The notes under the pieces were generated by a model. That model ran no database searches. It saw nothing but the letters and a program-made list of their open reading frames with translations, and had not been told where the DNA came from. From Stercorarius parasiticus (Eukaryota; Chordata; Aves; Charadriiformes; Stercorariidae), in the NCBI GenBank assembly GCA_013396915.1, contig VWZL01002576.1:1-64000 (forward strand): 64,000 nucleotides of DNA. Reading direction: 5' to 3'. Below are positions 38,427 through 50,600 of the stretch, in pieces (within the stretch, counting starts at the first letter, position 1; the number at the start of each line of letters is the position of its first letter). The translations under genes and the position numbers were made by a program.

Positions 38427-41224
38427 CACTTCTTTCTCCATATCTGTAAATCACTAAATACACTGACCAATTACATATTTTTCTAAGAATAAGATACATC
38501 CCTGTGGAAGGGAATAAAGTCCCGTGGGGAGTGGGTATACCTTAATATATTTTATTTTCTGTCCAGGTCCCACATATTGTTAATTAGTGTCTGTATGGCA
38601 GTTAATATCTGTCTGTCTGAAGTAGTGCACATGCTAGCAAAATTAATAATTTCAAAAGTAGAAGTTTTCAGTAGGACTTCGTTTTCCCAAAGCAATTCAA
38701 CGAAAAAAATTCTTTCTGTGATTAGTCCATGGTTACTTCCATGCTCATTTACTATGGGGTGGAGCAGCACAGCCTCACGCTGTTGCAGAACAATGCTCAG
38801 ACAGTCAGTTGGGTTCTAAGATTGTTGTAACTGGGATATATATCCAGTATTTGCATTGCTTGCTTTGTAAGAATAAGTCACTAAAATATCTTTAACCACA
38901 CTTCAGACATGACCTTAGAGATTAACCTCTGATTACTTTACTGACCTCTGTAATTTAACTTTGTGTTCCTTGTTATTGAACTTGCCTAAATCCCAATAGA
39001 AAGGGCTGCTTCGAGATTTGAGGCTGTTGAAAGGTCTGCAGTTGGATTTTACCTCTGTTTTTTTTCTGATGTGTGCCTTTTCCAACAGCTGGAGAGTATT
39101 GCAGATGGGTATGCGAGTCTGCATAGACAGGATGAAGGATATAGCAATTGGGTGACACCCCCCTGGCTTCCCTACACCATGGCAGACCCCAAGGACACAG
39201 TCGCGGATGCACACACACTCGCAGTCTCAAATGGCTGCAACTTCTGCTGAAGAAATGGAATCTGCAAGTGCTGTGTATACCTCTTAAGCCACATCTAAGA
39301 TTATAAACTTGAATACTTTGGGGATGACAATAGGGTATGTGTATGAAACCTAAAGGTCCGGAGTAGGCAAAATGTAAAATTCTCTCTTCTGTTCTTAAAA
39401 TCTATTGAATTCTCTGATACTTAAAAGATGGTAGCCATCCCGTGGGACAGTGAGGGACTCAAAGAGAACAGAAGAGCTGAACGTTGCAGCTGAAGAGGGA
39501 CTGCCCTGAAGGCAAGTAAAGTTGTGCTGACTTGGGTTGCTCTTTTCAAGAAGCCTGAATTAGACCTTGTCACACCTCCCACGGGCCACCAGCTGCCTTT
39601 CTCCACCCGCCTGGAGAGACAACTCCATTAAAAGTAACAGAATTTTAAAAATTTGTTTTATTTGTAATCAACTCATCTCTGTGACCAGATCAGCACTGGC
39701 ATGGCACAATGAAGGGCTCAGTAACAAAAGACTGAGCGGGATCAAGGGGCAGACAATGCCGATGGTAACACGACAGATCTATATCCGCCTAAAGCAGTAA
39801 CAAAGCTTCATCCTGCCAAAGTCTGTGCCCATCTCAGAAGAAACTGTGCACTCAAAGACTCCTGGGGCATGTGGGTTTTGAGGAGGTAAAGCTAGTTTGT
39901 TCAAGTGCAGAGGGAAATAGATGAGTAACAGAAAAGTTGTGCCTCACTGAGAATAGCGTGTGCCAAAAGAAAAAATACATCTCAAAGGCCAAGGGAAGAT
40001 AGAGAATAACTTCACAAGAGCCAAGGTAGACCCTGATTTATTATACAGATAATGTTCTTTGGCAACCTACAGTAAAGTGATGAAGAAGTTTTCTAGGCTG
40101 AGACCTAATTTTATACCAATTTTTCAATTTGTTTAATTTTGAACTTGGTGTAGGAACATCAGAAGGAGGATGCTACTTGAAGGAGCCCAATTTTCTGTAT
40201 GAATTGCATCTAATAAAAATTTTATTATTTTTATGAATCTTTATATGCTTGCATCTTTCCCCTATCAAACTTTAGTTTAATTATTTGTCACTCTCAATGA
40301 GCTGTTCCTAGCACATTTGCAAGCAATGTATGCAATGCATTATGCACTGCAAGTTTCTTCCAAGGTAGCTGATGAGAAAAACTAACTTGCCTAGAAATTA
40401 TTTTTTTTCTCACTTTTTATTTTGCTGGTCCAGTCCTCGTTCCAGTCTTATTGTGAAATATATTACCACAAAGGTATATTGTGACAGCTCTTCTGAAGCT
40501 GAGTAGAGAATAATTTAAAAAAATAGCAATTGATCTGTTTTAGGGAAAGCATTGTAATGTAAGTGCTGCTTCAGGGAAATTTCTGTTGTAAAATCAAAAA
40601 GATACACAGGGAGCAAAACAATATTTAAGGCGAGCTGCCAGTCAAACTATGTTCAGAAAAGTTCAATACAGTTTATTTAATGTTCCTTGGCCTTCCTAGT
40701 TAGAGTCATGGTTTTGAGGAACGTATTGGGAGCATTTAAGGAGAGATAAATATAGAGGATATAAGACAGAATAAAAATGACAATGCAATATTGCAATTTA
40801 GGGTTAGAAAAATGAAATAGATTGGAAAAAAAAATATATACACTCATAGGAAATGAAAACAAGCCTGATGCAATTAGTCTTTTTTATATTATTTACGGAA
40901 GTCTGATTTTTATACTTTTTACTGAAGAAATTGCTTAATTCTCTGAGGCATGTCGGTAAAAGCATTAAAAATTGCTATACTGTTTAAGACCAAAGGTCCT
41001 AGTATGGCCGGCTCTAGCAACGACCAAAAGCAGCGGCACAGGACAGGCCAAACAGGCAATCAGAAACTACCTCAGCCAGAGAAAGGTTTCTTCTCCCCCC
41101 GACCCTCACCCCTTCTTAATAGTTCCTAACATTTGGCTTTATTTTTCTGCTCCCTGAGCTGATGTTCTCATGGATCGTGTATTGCTCTGCAAGACACAAT
41201 CTGCGGTAATTTAGAGCCCATCAT

Positions 41225-41810
41225 GTTATATGTGAAATTATAATTTTTCTTTCCCTCATCTATATCATTTCACATTCACTTTGTTGAATTTTATCTGCCA
41301 TTTCAACGACCGCTCACCCATCTCAAAGGGGGGGTTTGCATTTCTTTAGTGAAGCTTCAGTCCTTACTCCTACCGTATGTTTTAAGATCTTTAATCTTTC
41401 CCTTTTGGTGAGGGAGTTTTTGAGAGCCTTTTGGAAAGTCAAATAGATTATATCAAATCGATCTTTGTCACACACTTTTTGTCTCCTTCATAGAACGGTA
41501 ACAAATGAAAACTCTCATCTATATTCTAGTTTATCTATTTCCATTTTTCTTATACTTTCTAATGATTTCTAAGGTATGGATATCGGATTTACTGTCTCAT
41601 AATTCTATGGCTTTCCCATTACACACATTTATCATATTTTCTGCCTTTCAGCCCTCAAATACCAAGGTGGATTTAACCTAGAGGTCATAAAACAGAGACA
41701 ATTCAGTTACTGCACCCCAGAGTAACTTTAGAATGGTTGGAGATGGTCCTGGCAAATCTGCCTCTTGCATAGACTAGTCCATTGTCTGGACTGTAACTGT
41801 TTTTACTGAT
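41225..41810 (-). mobile_element. Ancient CR1-type LINE, internally deleted reverse transcriptase remnant
   Basis: Read on the minus strand, the parts follow the order of CR1-type ORF2. At 41570-41615 a P-x-NYETVNPIS stretch corresponds to the conserved N-Y-R-P-V-S-L block. At 41407-41460 there is DIIYLTFQKALKN, matching the D-x-[IV]-Y-L-D-F-x-K-A-F-D block with the catalytic first aspartate replaced. At 41270-41325 there is KWQIKFNKVNV, matching the K-W-x-[MI]-x-F-N segment beyond the active site. Only about 80 bases lie between the last two, whereas the family has several hundred there, so the V-P-x-G and F-A-D-D boxes are gone. Weaker similarity extends to about 41810. Stops interrupt all frames. 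It is old, dead and separate from the 20.6 kb remnant. Confidence 0.75.
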
Positions 41811-42192
41811 GCTTACATTGATATATTTTTAACTATCCTGAGACATATCTACTGTGTACTTGAGTTTTCAGTGCCCTGACTCCGCAGACAGGCAGTGGAC
41901 ATAGGGAACGCCATAGTTCCCTCCTGCTGGGTTGCAGTTGCTTCCGTTAGTGAGCAGAATGAGGACCCAACTGCGCTACAAAGCAAGAAGACCCTCTCAT
42001 GCTCTTGAGGGGAAGTCTGGCCTCTGCTAAACTGACTGGAAGTTTTGTTGCTAATTTCAATGGAAGTAAGTTGCCAAATTCCAGAATTTACTTTTCCAAG
42101 CCCATAGCCAACGAATAGAAGCAACAGGAAAATTACTTTTACAGACCGAGGAGCAGAAAAGTGTTCTTTCCATTTCTCTTTCTGCTCGTTGC

Positions 42193-42212
42193 AAAAAAAA
42201 AAAAAAAAAAAA
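42193..42212. repeat. A20 homopolymer
   Basis: Twenty consecutive A residues. A poly(A) tail of a processed transcript on the plus strand would usually have AATAAA shortly upstream. None is present in the preceding 30 bases, and no gene sequence is recognised there, so simple slippage is more likely. Confidence 0.9.
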
Positions 42213-43496
42213 TGGCCTGCACCCACAAGCACAAATTATCGAGGAAAGTCTAGCACTGAAAATCCAGTATTTTTCATTCAAGAATGTGGACTCTTCTCTC
42301 AAGAAATTCTGGAATTAGTGATAAGAAGAATCATCTCCATCTCTCATGCATCTGCCTTACTTGAGCAGTAACAGAAAGAATGTAGTGGAGACCCTATCTG
42401 TCAGAATCTGTCACTGTATCTCCTTTCAACAAGAAAACCCTTCTGTACATCTTAAGAAACAAAATGGTTCTCCAAGGACTCAGACAGAAAATACGCAGAA
42501 TGCCACAGCCTACAGCTGCACCGGCTGCATGAAACATTACAAAGGGTTCTTGCTGGTATAAAAAGTGTTATTGTTCAGCAGCAGAGACCGTGAGCTACTT
42601 AGCTGTAACGTCACACAATTAGGTTTAAGGAGAAAAGAACAACTGCAATGTTTGTTCAGCAAAGAAAGATTAAAAAATGTCAGGAGCATAAAACAGGAAT
42701 TAGAATTTCTGCTGCAGGATGAGTCAGATTTTGTAGGGACAGCCAAATAGTCACCGTGACTGAGGCAAGGACTGGTGGTGTGCGCTGATTGGGAGCCTGG
42801 TGGAAGCCCGAGTTACAAGAATTTATCTGGAGCCAAAGCACTTCTTTGAAGAATTACTGTAGATCAGTTTCTGTTGGTGTTGAGGGCTGCATCTGTCCTA
42901 AATCCTTTGCCTGTTATGACTCGCTTTTGCTCAAGCAGACTGGAAAGAAATAAAGTTAAAGAGACAAATATTACTAGAGAGAGAAATACTGCCGGTATCT
43001 GTACCATCATGAGATACTTTGACTTCCCAAATGCAGATTGGAGAGCAGGTGTTGCCAAGATGGCTCAGTCACTGCAGGCTGCGGCAGGTGAAAGGCTTCT
43101 TCACCATTTCCAAAGCAAAGGGTGCTATTCCTTCAGCCACTAATTTTGGTGAAGGAAGTCACTTTAAACTGATGTAAATTGATGTAAACTGAGAGCTCAC
43201 ATATTACTTTTGTGTAAATATCAACAAATAGTAAGCTTCATTTTGAAACAGGCAAGCTTTTAGCATGTAAGAGAAACAGTTAATAAAGTCAGGTGGAATG
43301 GAGAGGTTCGGTTATTCTTAAAATAAAGGCAAGAGCTGCCTGAAATCTGTATCCCAATAAGATGTGAAAATTAGTAGTTGAGAGATTATTGGACAAATAA
43401 CCCCATTCAGTAGGACAGCAAAGAGCAAGCAGAACACCAACTTGGAATGGAAAAAGAGATTTATTTGCAAAAGCAGATGAATCTTGGAGATTTAGG

Positions 43497-43541
43497 CAGG
43501 GAAAGGGAGATCTAGGGAGAAGAAGGAGGGAGGAAATGAAA
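43497..43541 (+). other. Purine-rich tract with several G3 runs
   Basis: Nearly all bases on the plus strand are A or G, including four runs of GGG. Spacing of 3, 7 and about 10 bases makes it a weak quadruplex candidate; a triplex-forming or simply unstable tract is equally possible. Confidence 0.5.
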
Positions 43542-43713
43542 GTTACCAGACTTTGCAAAGGAAACCAAGAATACAATAAAAACCCTGGAGAGCCAAACGA
43601 AAGAGAACACCAGAAGATGGGAGATTTAAAGCAATGCAGAGGGCCTCTACAGCATATGCATATGTTAGATTTTTAGTAGGAATATGAATGTAGTTTATGG
43701 ATGAGAAGATAGA

Positions 43714-43741
43714 CTAGCTAATACAACTGTGTATTAGCTAG
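43714..43741. repeat. Perfect 12-bp inverted repeat with 4-base loop
   Basis: CTAGCTAATACA, loop ACTG, then the exact reverse complement TGTATTAGCTAG. The stem stops sharply at both sides, since the next bases do not pair. A perfect stem of this length with so short a loop is unusual in 64 kb. The stem is AT-rich and too short for a microRNA precursor; a cruciform or the palindromic relic of a small insertion are possible explanations. Confidence 0.8.
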
Positions 43742-45710
43742 AAAGTGTGAGAGCAGAGCTGGCAGTCAAACAGAACAGGCCCTCAATAGACTCCTACTGA
43801 GGGACTTGCTATTCCACCCCTACAGCGCTGAAAAAGCTGGCACATAATGTTGCAAGACGATAGAAAGGAGTTTAATAATTCTTTCAGATGTGGGTGTAAG
43901 GGGGAGGTGATACCTCATAGCAGTGAATATAAAATACGGCAATGACACTGAAGAATGGAAGGAGACGGGGAAATGGGTGGAGGAGAAAGTTATGTGGTGA
44001 CTGCCCCAGCCAGGGGGGCAATGAAACAAAAGGGGAAGGGAAAAAAAGCCCTGAAGACCTAGAAGGAAGAGGGCTTGAAAAGCCACACTGAGAATGCCAG
44101 AGCAATCCACTCCTGTGTTTCAGACACATGCGTGCTAACTGTGTGTCACCTAGATTTTAAATAAGGCTTTGATACGTAGCTGCGCTGGAGCTAGGAGTTA
44201 AGGCAGGGGGTTGAGCTGAGTGTAGGTGCTGTCTGGCGAGCCAGGAGGAAGGAGGCAGCTGGTCTGCTTCGGTTTGGGATGGAGTTGGCTGAAGTCATCA
44301 GCTGTCTTGCCCGCAGCAGCAGGAGCTGGATCCAGTGACCGTTCAGCCCTTTGCCTTTGCTTTTGGGTAAGTTTTTCAGCTGTGCCTCAGGTCAGGAAAA
44401 TATTCTAGTCTGGAGTGTGAGCTCTCCTTTTCCGCGGATTAAAGAACTGCATCCGTTCCCACACTGCACGTTACCGTGCACCTTTAAATATGTATTCCCA
44501 TGGACCAGGTGGCCATAGATATTTAGGTGCTGACAGGCAGCATCCAGTATGATTTCTAAAAAGTAATGAGGGAAGTTTAGTGCCTCATCTCATAAAACAT
44601 TCCCCCGCTAAGATGGAGTGCTAATGCTTATAGCCAGTTATGGTGCAAGGTGTTCTTTTTGGACTAGAGCGACATTTACCTATTACATTTGTCTATGAAC
44701 ATGGACATTGTGTTGCCAAGCAAGTATGTACAAGCAACAGTAGCAACTTCAGCAATTATTTTCGTTTTAATCTGTGGATTTTGATCTATTTGACATTTCC
44801 CATTCTGTGGTCAGCAAGACCCAATCATTTTTATCAGCACTTCAAGTGCTACAATATGCCACCAAGGCTGGAGAAAAATGGGGATATAAAAGTAATCTCT
44901 GCAACAGGTAGGAGAGTTTACATATAGATAGCATGTTAAGTTTGATAAATTATTCTTCATGTAGTCAGATATTTGTCTAAATATCTGCTATCAAGAAAAC
45001 ACCCAGAAGGTGCCAAGTTCCATATCTGCTTTTTAGATACAACAAAATGGAATGAATCTATAAATGTCATTTGTATGCCACTCATTTACTGACATTAAGT
45101 TCTGAAAATTGTGAAGAAGCACGGCAAATGAGAGGCTATTTCATTTTAATATAGAAGTGACAGTTCTGTGACCTTTCTATGTCATTTCTCATATGATCTT
45201 ACCAAGCAGCATGAGCGAAAATGACATTTGGAATGCGAGTCCAGCATGGTGGATGTAGCGACAGTTTGTTGTTTTCTGTTTTTCCCAGACATCTGTCTGG
45301 AAAAGAAGGGAAATCTGAAAGTCAAAGAATTGTGAATAAAGCTTAAAATTGAGTAAAACTTTATGACAGATTTTACTGTACTAGTTCACCCTGCCATAAA
45401 AGTAAATGGGGTTTTGATTTCTTCATTTTGATTTGCATTTCTGTGATGACCTTAATTTAAAATAGGAAAAGATACAGTTTGGTCTTCTAAAAGAAAACCT
45501 GTAAATATGTAGACAAGTTGTTAACATAATAACAAAAGCCAGACTCCTAAATTAACCATTGCATTTTTTCATATTTTTTTCTTCCAATACAGATTACTAT
45601 CATTCCAGGTTAGGAAAAAAAAAAGAAAACGACACCAAATATCATACAGAACATTTTGAGATTGTTTTGTTTTCAAAGCATAGTGTTGGGACATGTTAGT
45701 CACATACGTA

Positions 45711-45821
45711 AAATATATATACCTAAAAATACATGCATAGCTGTACATACATACGTGTGTATGTTACATACACATAGATACATACACATATGCAAGTGAG
45801 CATTTATATATATGCATATGA
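45711..45821. repeat. Degenerate alternating purine-pyrimidine tract
   Basis: About 110 bases made largely of TA, CA, TG and TACA/CATA units, including a run of ATATATAT at each end. Such tracts are candidates for Z-DNA or easily melted DNA and are often microsatellite relics. No gene overlaps. Confidence 0.65.
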
Positions 45822-46379
45822 GAAACCTAGAAAAGAAAATTAACCTTCTGGATTTCTTTCCTGGAGATGAGACTGATGTGAGTGCATTCTGATTTACGAC
45901 CAGACACTCTGCCAAAACCAGCAGTGCGGTAATTAATTGTCTTCAGCCAGTTCTAGTTTTTGGCACTATACCACTTTGTACTATTGATGATCTGGTTTAT
46001 TCCATTTTAAAGATGAAATATCTACCATTTTGGTTTGCAATAGGATCCACAGAGAATATCCCTTTCTGTAGCAGGAACATTTTTGCAAAACTGAAGCAGA
46101 CTTTCCCTTTTTCTTATTTTTCATAATAAAAAAAACACCTGTCTGTCTTTGCTAGAGGGACTTAGAGGAGCGAGAAGAATCTTTCCCTATTGATTGCTTT
46201 TTCATTTTGCTTTTTAAGAACGTATTTATTAATCATATCCAAAGAAGCATATTTGTCTCTGTATTTAAGTACTTTCCCTTAGCCTCCATGGTTGTTACAA
46301 TACAACTCTGAATAGAATTTTTTGGATGTAGCATTTAGATGAACCTCAGAGGAACTTTTTGAACTAGTCCCTGGGGTAA

Positions 46380-46660
46380 AGTGCTAGGGAGGGAAGGAGG
46401 AGGAACTCCACTCTCCCTCACGCTCTCTCTGGCATCATTTATGTGGGAAGGAGAGAGGTCCCAGGATGTGGAAGAACTGCAGGGAGGTTCTAAGCTCCCT
46501 CCAGGTCCAGCTCCACCATGCTCCCACCCCGGCACACACTCGCCCGGGCAGGGGAGAGGGAAGGAAGGAGCAGGAAGGCTCAGCAGATCAGAGCTCTATT
46601 TCCCCAGCTCCTCCTTGCCTTTGCAGCGATTCCCATCCTCTTGGTGCCACCAAGGCGCCA
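46380..46660. other. GC-rich block, no gene assigned
   Basis: A locally GC-rich stretch with frames open on both strands (46381-46671 plus, 46335-46535 minus). The translated products are low-complexity, rich in Ser, Pro and Gly, and resemble nothing known. Open frames on both strands at once point to composition and away from coding. Confidence 0.4.
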
Positions 46661-46769
46661 TAACCCACTAGAAAAACTGCCAAATATTTTTCTTTTTTAA
46701 TGAAACTATATAGGTTGTTTTCTCAATTTCTAAGAAAGGATTAATTGAGGTATCTATTTTAGCTTATCA

Positions 46770-46789
46770 TAGCCTGCTCGTGCAGGCTA
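46770..46789. repeat. GC-rich 8-bp hairpin
   Basis: TAGCCTGC, loop TCGT, GCAGGCTA: a perfect stem with a four-base loop. An A-run follows about ten bases later on the plus strand. No associated transcript is evident. Confidence 0.65.
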
Positions 46790-47185
46790 CAGCTGCAAAA
46801 AGGTTTTAGCAGCCATCCCAAGCTAAATCTTATTTTTCACGCCTCATTAACTTCGGTGAAGTCTGCTCCAGGCTGAAATTTTACAAGATTCTAGCTCTAA
46901 AATGTTTTCTTTAAAAACTCGTAAGTGAAATGGTTGGCAAGTTCAATGTTATATAACAATAAAGAATGTATTAGTGTTATACACTACTTATTTACAGGGC
47001 TTGAAAACATCTGACTAAAAAAAAAAAGGTGGCAAACAGTTATCACTGCTAATTACCTTGGAGGTCTCTTCTGGCTGCATTCGTTGTAGCTTTGCATGAA
47101 GTGGTACTCTTCAATGAATATGAAATAAGCGAGTATTATTTTGTAAAACCTTCAGTAATACCTTTTTCAAAGGCAAAAGGTATAC

Positions 47186-47689
47186 ATGTTTGGACAGCTT
47201 TCAAAACCAAATTTCAAGCAGAGAATTATCTTAGCCGCCAGAAAGCTGTCCTTTCCTTCACCCCCTCCCAGCGCTGTGCAAGAAAAGAAGCAAGAGGAAC
47301 ATCTGGCAAGCTTTCCTCATTCCTTCGCTGGCTCATTGAAGGCAATAATCACACTAGGGTGTTCACAGCCTTCACAGAAAGCCTTCACAGCTCGCCATGC
47401 AGCGACAGATCTGCTGCCTGTCCCGGAGAGCGGCAGAGCCCTGCCCCGTCCTTCTAGTCCCTGGGCAGGGCGGCCGGAGCAGGGTCCTGGGAAATGCCTC
47501 CCAGACCCAGCGCCAGCGGACTGCACTCCCCATCGCAGGCAGCAGCAAAACAAGGCTGGGAGTTTTCGATCCCAGCGTCAGAAATCATCCCACAGTCCGG
47601 GCCGCTGGACTTTTCTCAGCTCCTCTCTCAAAGGTAGAACAAAATGCAGTAATAATTACGATGAAGCAAAATGTGCAAAACAACTCTAA
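47186..47689 (+). other. GC-rich block with a 167-codon open frame, probably not coding
   Basis: The longest open frame of the window (167 codons) lies here, but the other two plus-strand frames are also open over much of it (47092-47457 and 47397-47708), as is a minus-strand frame (47317-47553). That is what high GC content alone produces: 47401-47580 is about 66% G+C by hand count, with 11 CpGs. The product is rich in Ser, Pro, Lys and Gln, has no membrane segment, signal peptide or domain I recognise, and no splice signals I can defend. TTCACAG occurs three times near 47362-47390. It could be a lineage-specific exon or a regulatory GC-rich element. Confidence 0.2.
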
Positions 47690-47699
47690 AACATCATTG

Positions 47700-50600
47700 G
47701 GTATATAGTGGGACCCTGCTCATAGACGATCGCTATTTCGGATGCAATTACTAGGTTATTTAATGCAAAGGGTGCATTCTCCCATTACCTTTCCCACCAC
47801 CTGCAAATGTGCAATTGCAACATGTTGCTCCTCAAGTAACCCTGTCTCTCCCGACAGACCACAGTCCAGTATTTACGGGGTGGGGAAGGACAAGTGTGTA
47901 CTCGACACTGCTCAGATTACCGTATGACAATCCCCATGGCTGGGAGGAGGCCAGGGCCACTGAAAAAAATAGTCAAGAATACCATTGATAAGCTTTTTTT
48001 TTTGCCACTACACTTTTGCTTTCCATTTTTCAGCTAGTGACAGAGCTTGGCCTTGTATTTCCTACCAAAAAAATATTAGTAGTTGGATTTTTTTATGCTC
48101 CTTTTCTAACAGTGATTTGAGTTTTGTCTTTTTGGAGAGGGTGGGAACTAACTGCCCCACTTAAAGCAATGAGGACCTTTATTTTCACAAAATAAGGATA
48201 ATTTTCTACAATCAGGTCCGTTTGAAAAAAATGTTGCCAGAGAATCCAAATCTAAGTCAATACGTTGTTTTATCAAAGTCAAATTACTTTGTAAAAGTAA
48301 TATCCATTTCATAGGAATTGAATTTATTGATGAAAAGATGGGAGAAAGGATGTTTCCAAAGTAAACATTTTTTTAAAAAATTTAGATTTTTTTTTTCTTC
48401 TAGGCTTTTTACTTTGGAACTGCTTTTCGTGCTATACCATATATCATACAACTGAAACAGCTTGAAAGAAAGATGGTTTCAATATGTATGAGGAATTTCT
48501 TTCCATATGTCATCAGAAAAAAATAACCTTTTGAGAACCGTTTTCTCATGAGACAGATCTGCATTTTCTGAGATGGAGTAACATGACACCAGCTAAGCTG
48601 TGAACAGCAGCAGCTTGAAGTAGCCCGTGAGGATGACTGGTCCGAAAGACCTTTTTTTTTTTAAAGCCGGCTGTAATGCCATTTCTCATTTTGCTGGTGA
48701 CTGGCAGTCGACATTTCTCTTGGATTTAAATAAATATGATCTGTATAATGATTTCTTAGCATTTTAGCTTCCTTTCTTCCTCTCTTGTCTGGCAATTCTG
48801 TTCTTTGCTATGTTGCTGACTCTGATGTTTGGGACCTGGCTTGCTTTCTTTCCATTTTTAAGGATGACCTTGCTGGTAAAGCTGTTTTCAAAGGTCCCTC
48901 AGCTCCATTTAAAATCCAGACCTTTAAATGTGGTCTTTAATAGTTGTAAAGTGTTCTCATAAATTACAAGTTATGTATTTTCTATATTGTTTCTTTATGG
49001 TTCATTTGGTGTGACATTATATAAAAATTTTAAAAAGGCTTTTCCTTCTCAATCACTTTTGAGCGAAGTGTCTGGAAAAATCACTCTCACAACTTCTTGC
49101 TTGAGCCATTAATTAGCACATCGCTTGTTAACTGCTGCTCTAGCTTTTGATTCACTGGCACCAGAGCACTTCTGAAGTGATGGATGTGCTGGAAAGGCTT
49201 AGATAGATAGGCTGAAATGTATTTACATGTCAAAGTAAAATGAGATATGACATTCACTTTCAAAATGATCTTTACAGGATAATACTTTATAGAAGTGATC
49301 AAGTCATCCTGGGTACTGCAGCTTTATAAGTAAATACAAATAATGCTCCATGTGTTTTATCAGCCTTTGTCAGTGTAACCTTTAACATAAAATCAAGAAA
49401 AATTCAGTGCAGCATTTTAAGATGAAAGGGGCATTGTCATAGATAGCATAAGTAACAAGCCAAGAATTTATGTAGGCGGCTATGAGTAAAGATAGAAAGG
49501 TTCTATCCCTCTGCCATGAGGGAAAATCAAAAAGCCACGTGGAAGTGGAAGGAGTTACTGGAAATCAGATCTCTTGAGAGGAATTGAATAGATCTGGTTT
49601 TATTCTGACTCTTCTCCAAAGTAAAATAATTTACTTTTTTTCAGTATTGACCAACAATTTTCTATGTGAATTGTGTATAACAAATTACGGTGTAGAAAGC
49701 TGTTTGTCTAATGAGAATTAGCAACCAAGAAAAAGAAAAAAGGAAACACAGAGGGAAGTATGTAGAGTTACCACAGCACTGGTCACCATCCTCTTCCTCG
49801 CCCTGGAGAAATGTCAGGCCTTAGGAAACTTGTCTTGTCTTCCAAACGTCCTGTAGCACCGTCAGAGCTGGTACAGTGTGCACGCAGAGCTCCTGGTCAC
49901 CGTGAGCATGTCCACCTGCACAAACTCATCAGAAAAGCGGTTACGGTGAGATGAAGGGCCAGCTGTACCACACCAGTACTGGGTACCCACCAGAGTCCAA
50001 GCACAGCGCTACAGACAGAAAATGGGGCACAAAGCTTATCCAAGGAGGTGGCTGAGCGAGCTTGTGCTCAGCTCTGGACTGTCGGCATCTGCATCAACCT
50101 TCTTTGAAGATCTCCCTGTGCCGTGGCAGTGCTGAGGTGGCCTGCTGCAGCTGCGACTCTGGATAAGGCTTTGACAGCGCTGAGAGATTAAAGGCAATGA
50201 GGTGCTCAGATGCCACAGTAATGAAAGGGCTAGAAATGTACCTCAGAGAGGAGAAGTAGCCTGAGAAAAACAGAGAAACCATAACTGATTACTGTCCTCA
50301 GCTTTGTTGGTCACCGGGTGCTCTCTCACAGCAGCAACGTGTAAGGTTTACGCAACATCTGTTAATTGGCCATAATGAAAGGGCTTTGAAAGCAGCGCTA
50401 CTGCTGGAGTGAAAAGCCATCCCGGCGCTGGGATTTTGCACGGAGGAACAAGGCTGAGTGAGTACCTGGCTCAGCCCCGGCAAGTGCCCTCCTCCTCTCC
50501 CTTTGGAAGAGAGCTGCTCCCGCAAACCCGCCTTCTCGCAAAGCCACAAGAAATACCAATGGCATTAGTAAGGCTATAACTAGATATCTCAGAGAGCTAT

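Larger units (their letters stand above)
31704..41224. other. AT-rich non-coding sequence, no gene seen
   Basis: This is the longest stretch without a well-supported element. No open frame exceeds about 95 codons, and none is recognisable. Listed separately are a G-run (33574-33583), a 21-bp duplication (36105-36146), a possible MIR (37480-37545) and a 19-bp-period duplication (38391-38426). A 28-base string near 32476 recalls an old dispersed repeat but is too short to call. Confidence 0.55.
41811..46379. other. Non-coding sequence, no gene seen
   Basis: The 127-codon minus-strand frame at 41849-42232 is largely explained by its poly-T segment and has no known domain. Items listed separately are the A20 run, a purine-rich segment, the 12-bp inverted repeat at 43714 and the alternating tract at 45711. 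A GC-richer patch at 44200-44400 was not identified. Confidence 0.55.

Noticed and set aside
42193..42212. A20 as the tail of a processed pseudogene
   Set aside because: No poly(A) signal in the preceding 30 bases and no gene-like sequence upstream.
41849..42232. 127-codon minus-strand open frame as a gene
   Set aside because: Part of it translates a T20 run into polyphenylalanine, and the rest resembles nothing. Likely a chance frame.
47186..47689. Longest open frame of the window, 167 codons, as a protein-coding gene
   Set aside because: All three plus-strand frames and one minus-strand frame are open over much of the same GC-rich DNA, and the product is low-complexity with no recognisable domain. 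Composition explains it better than coding.
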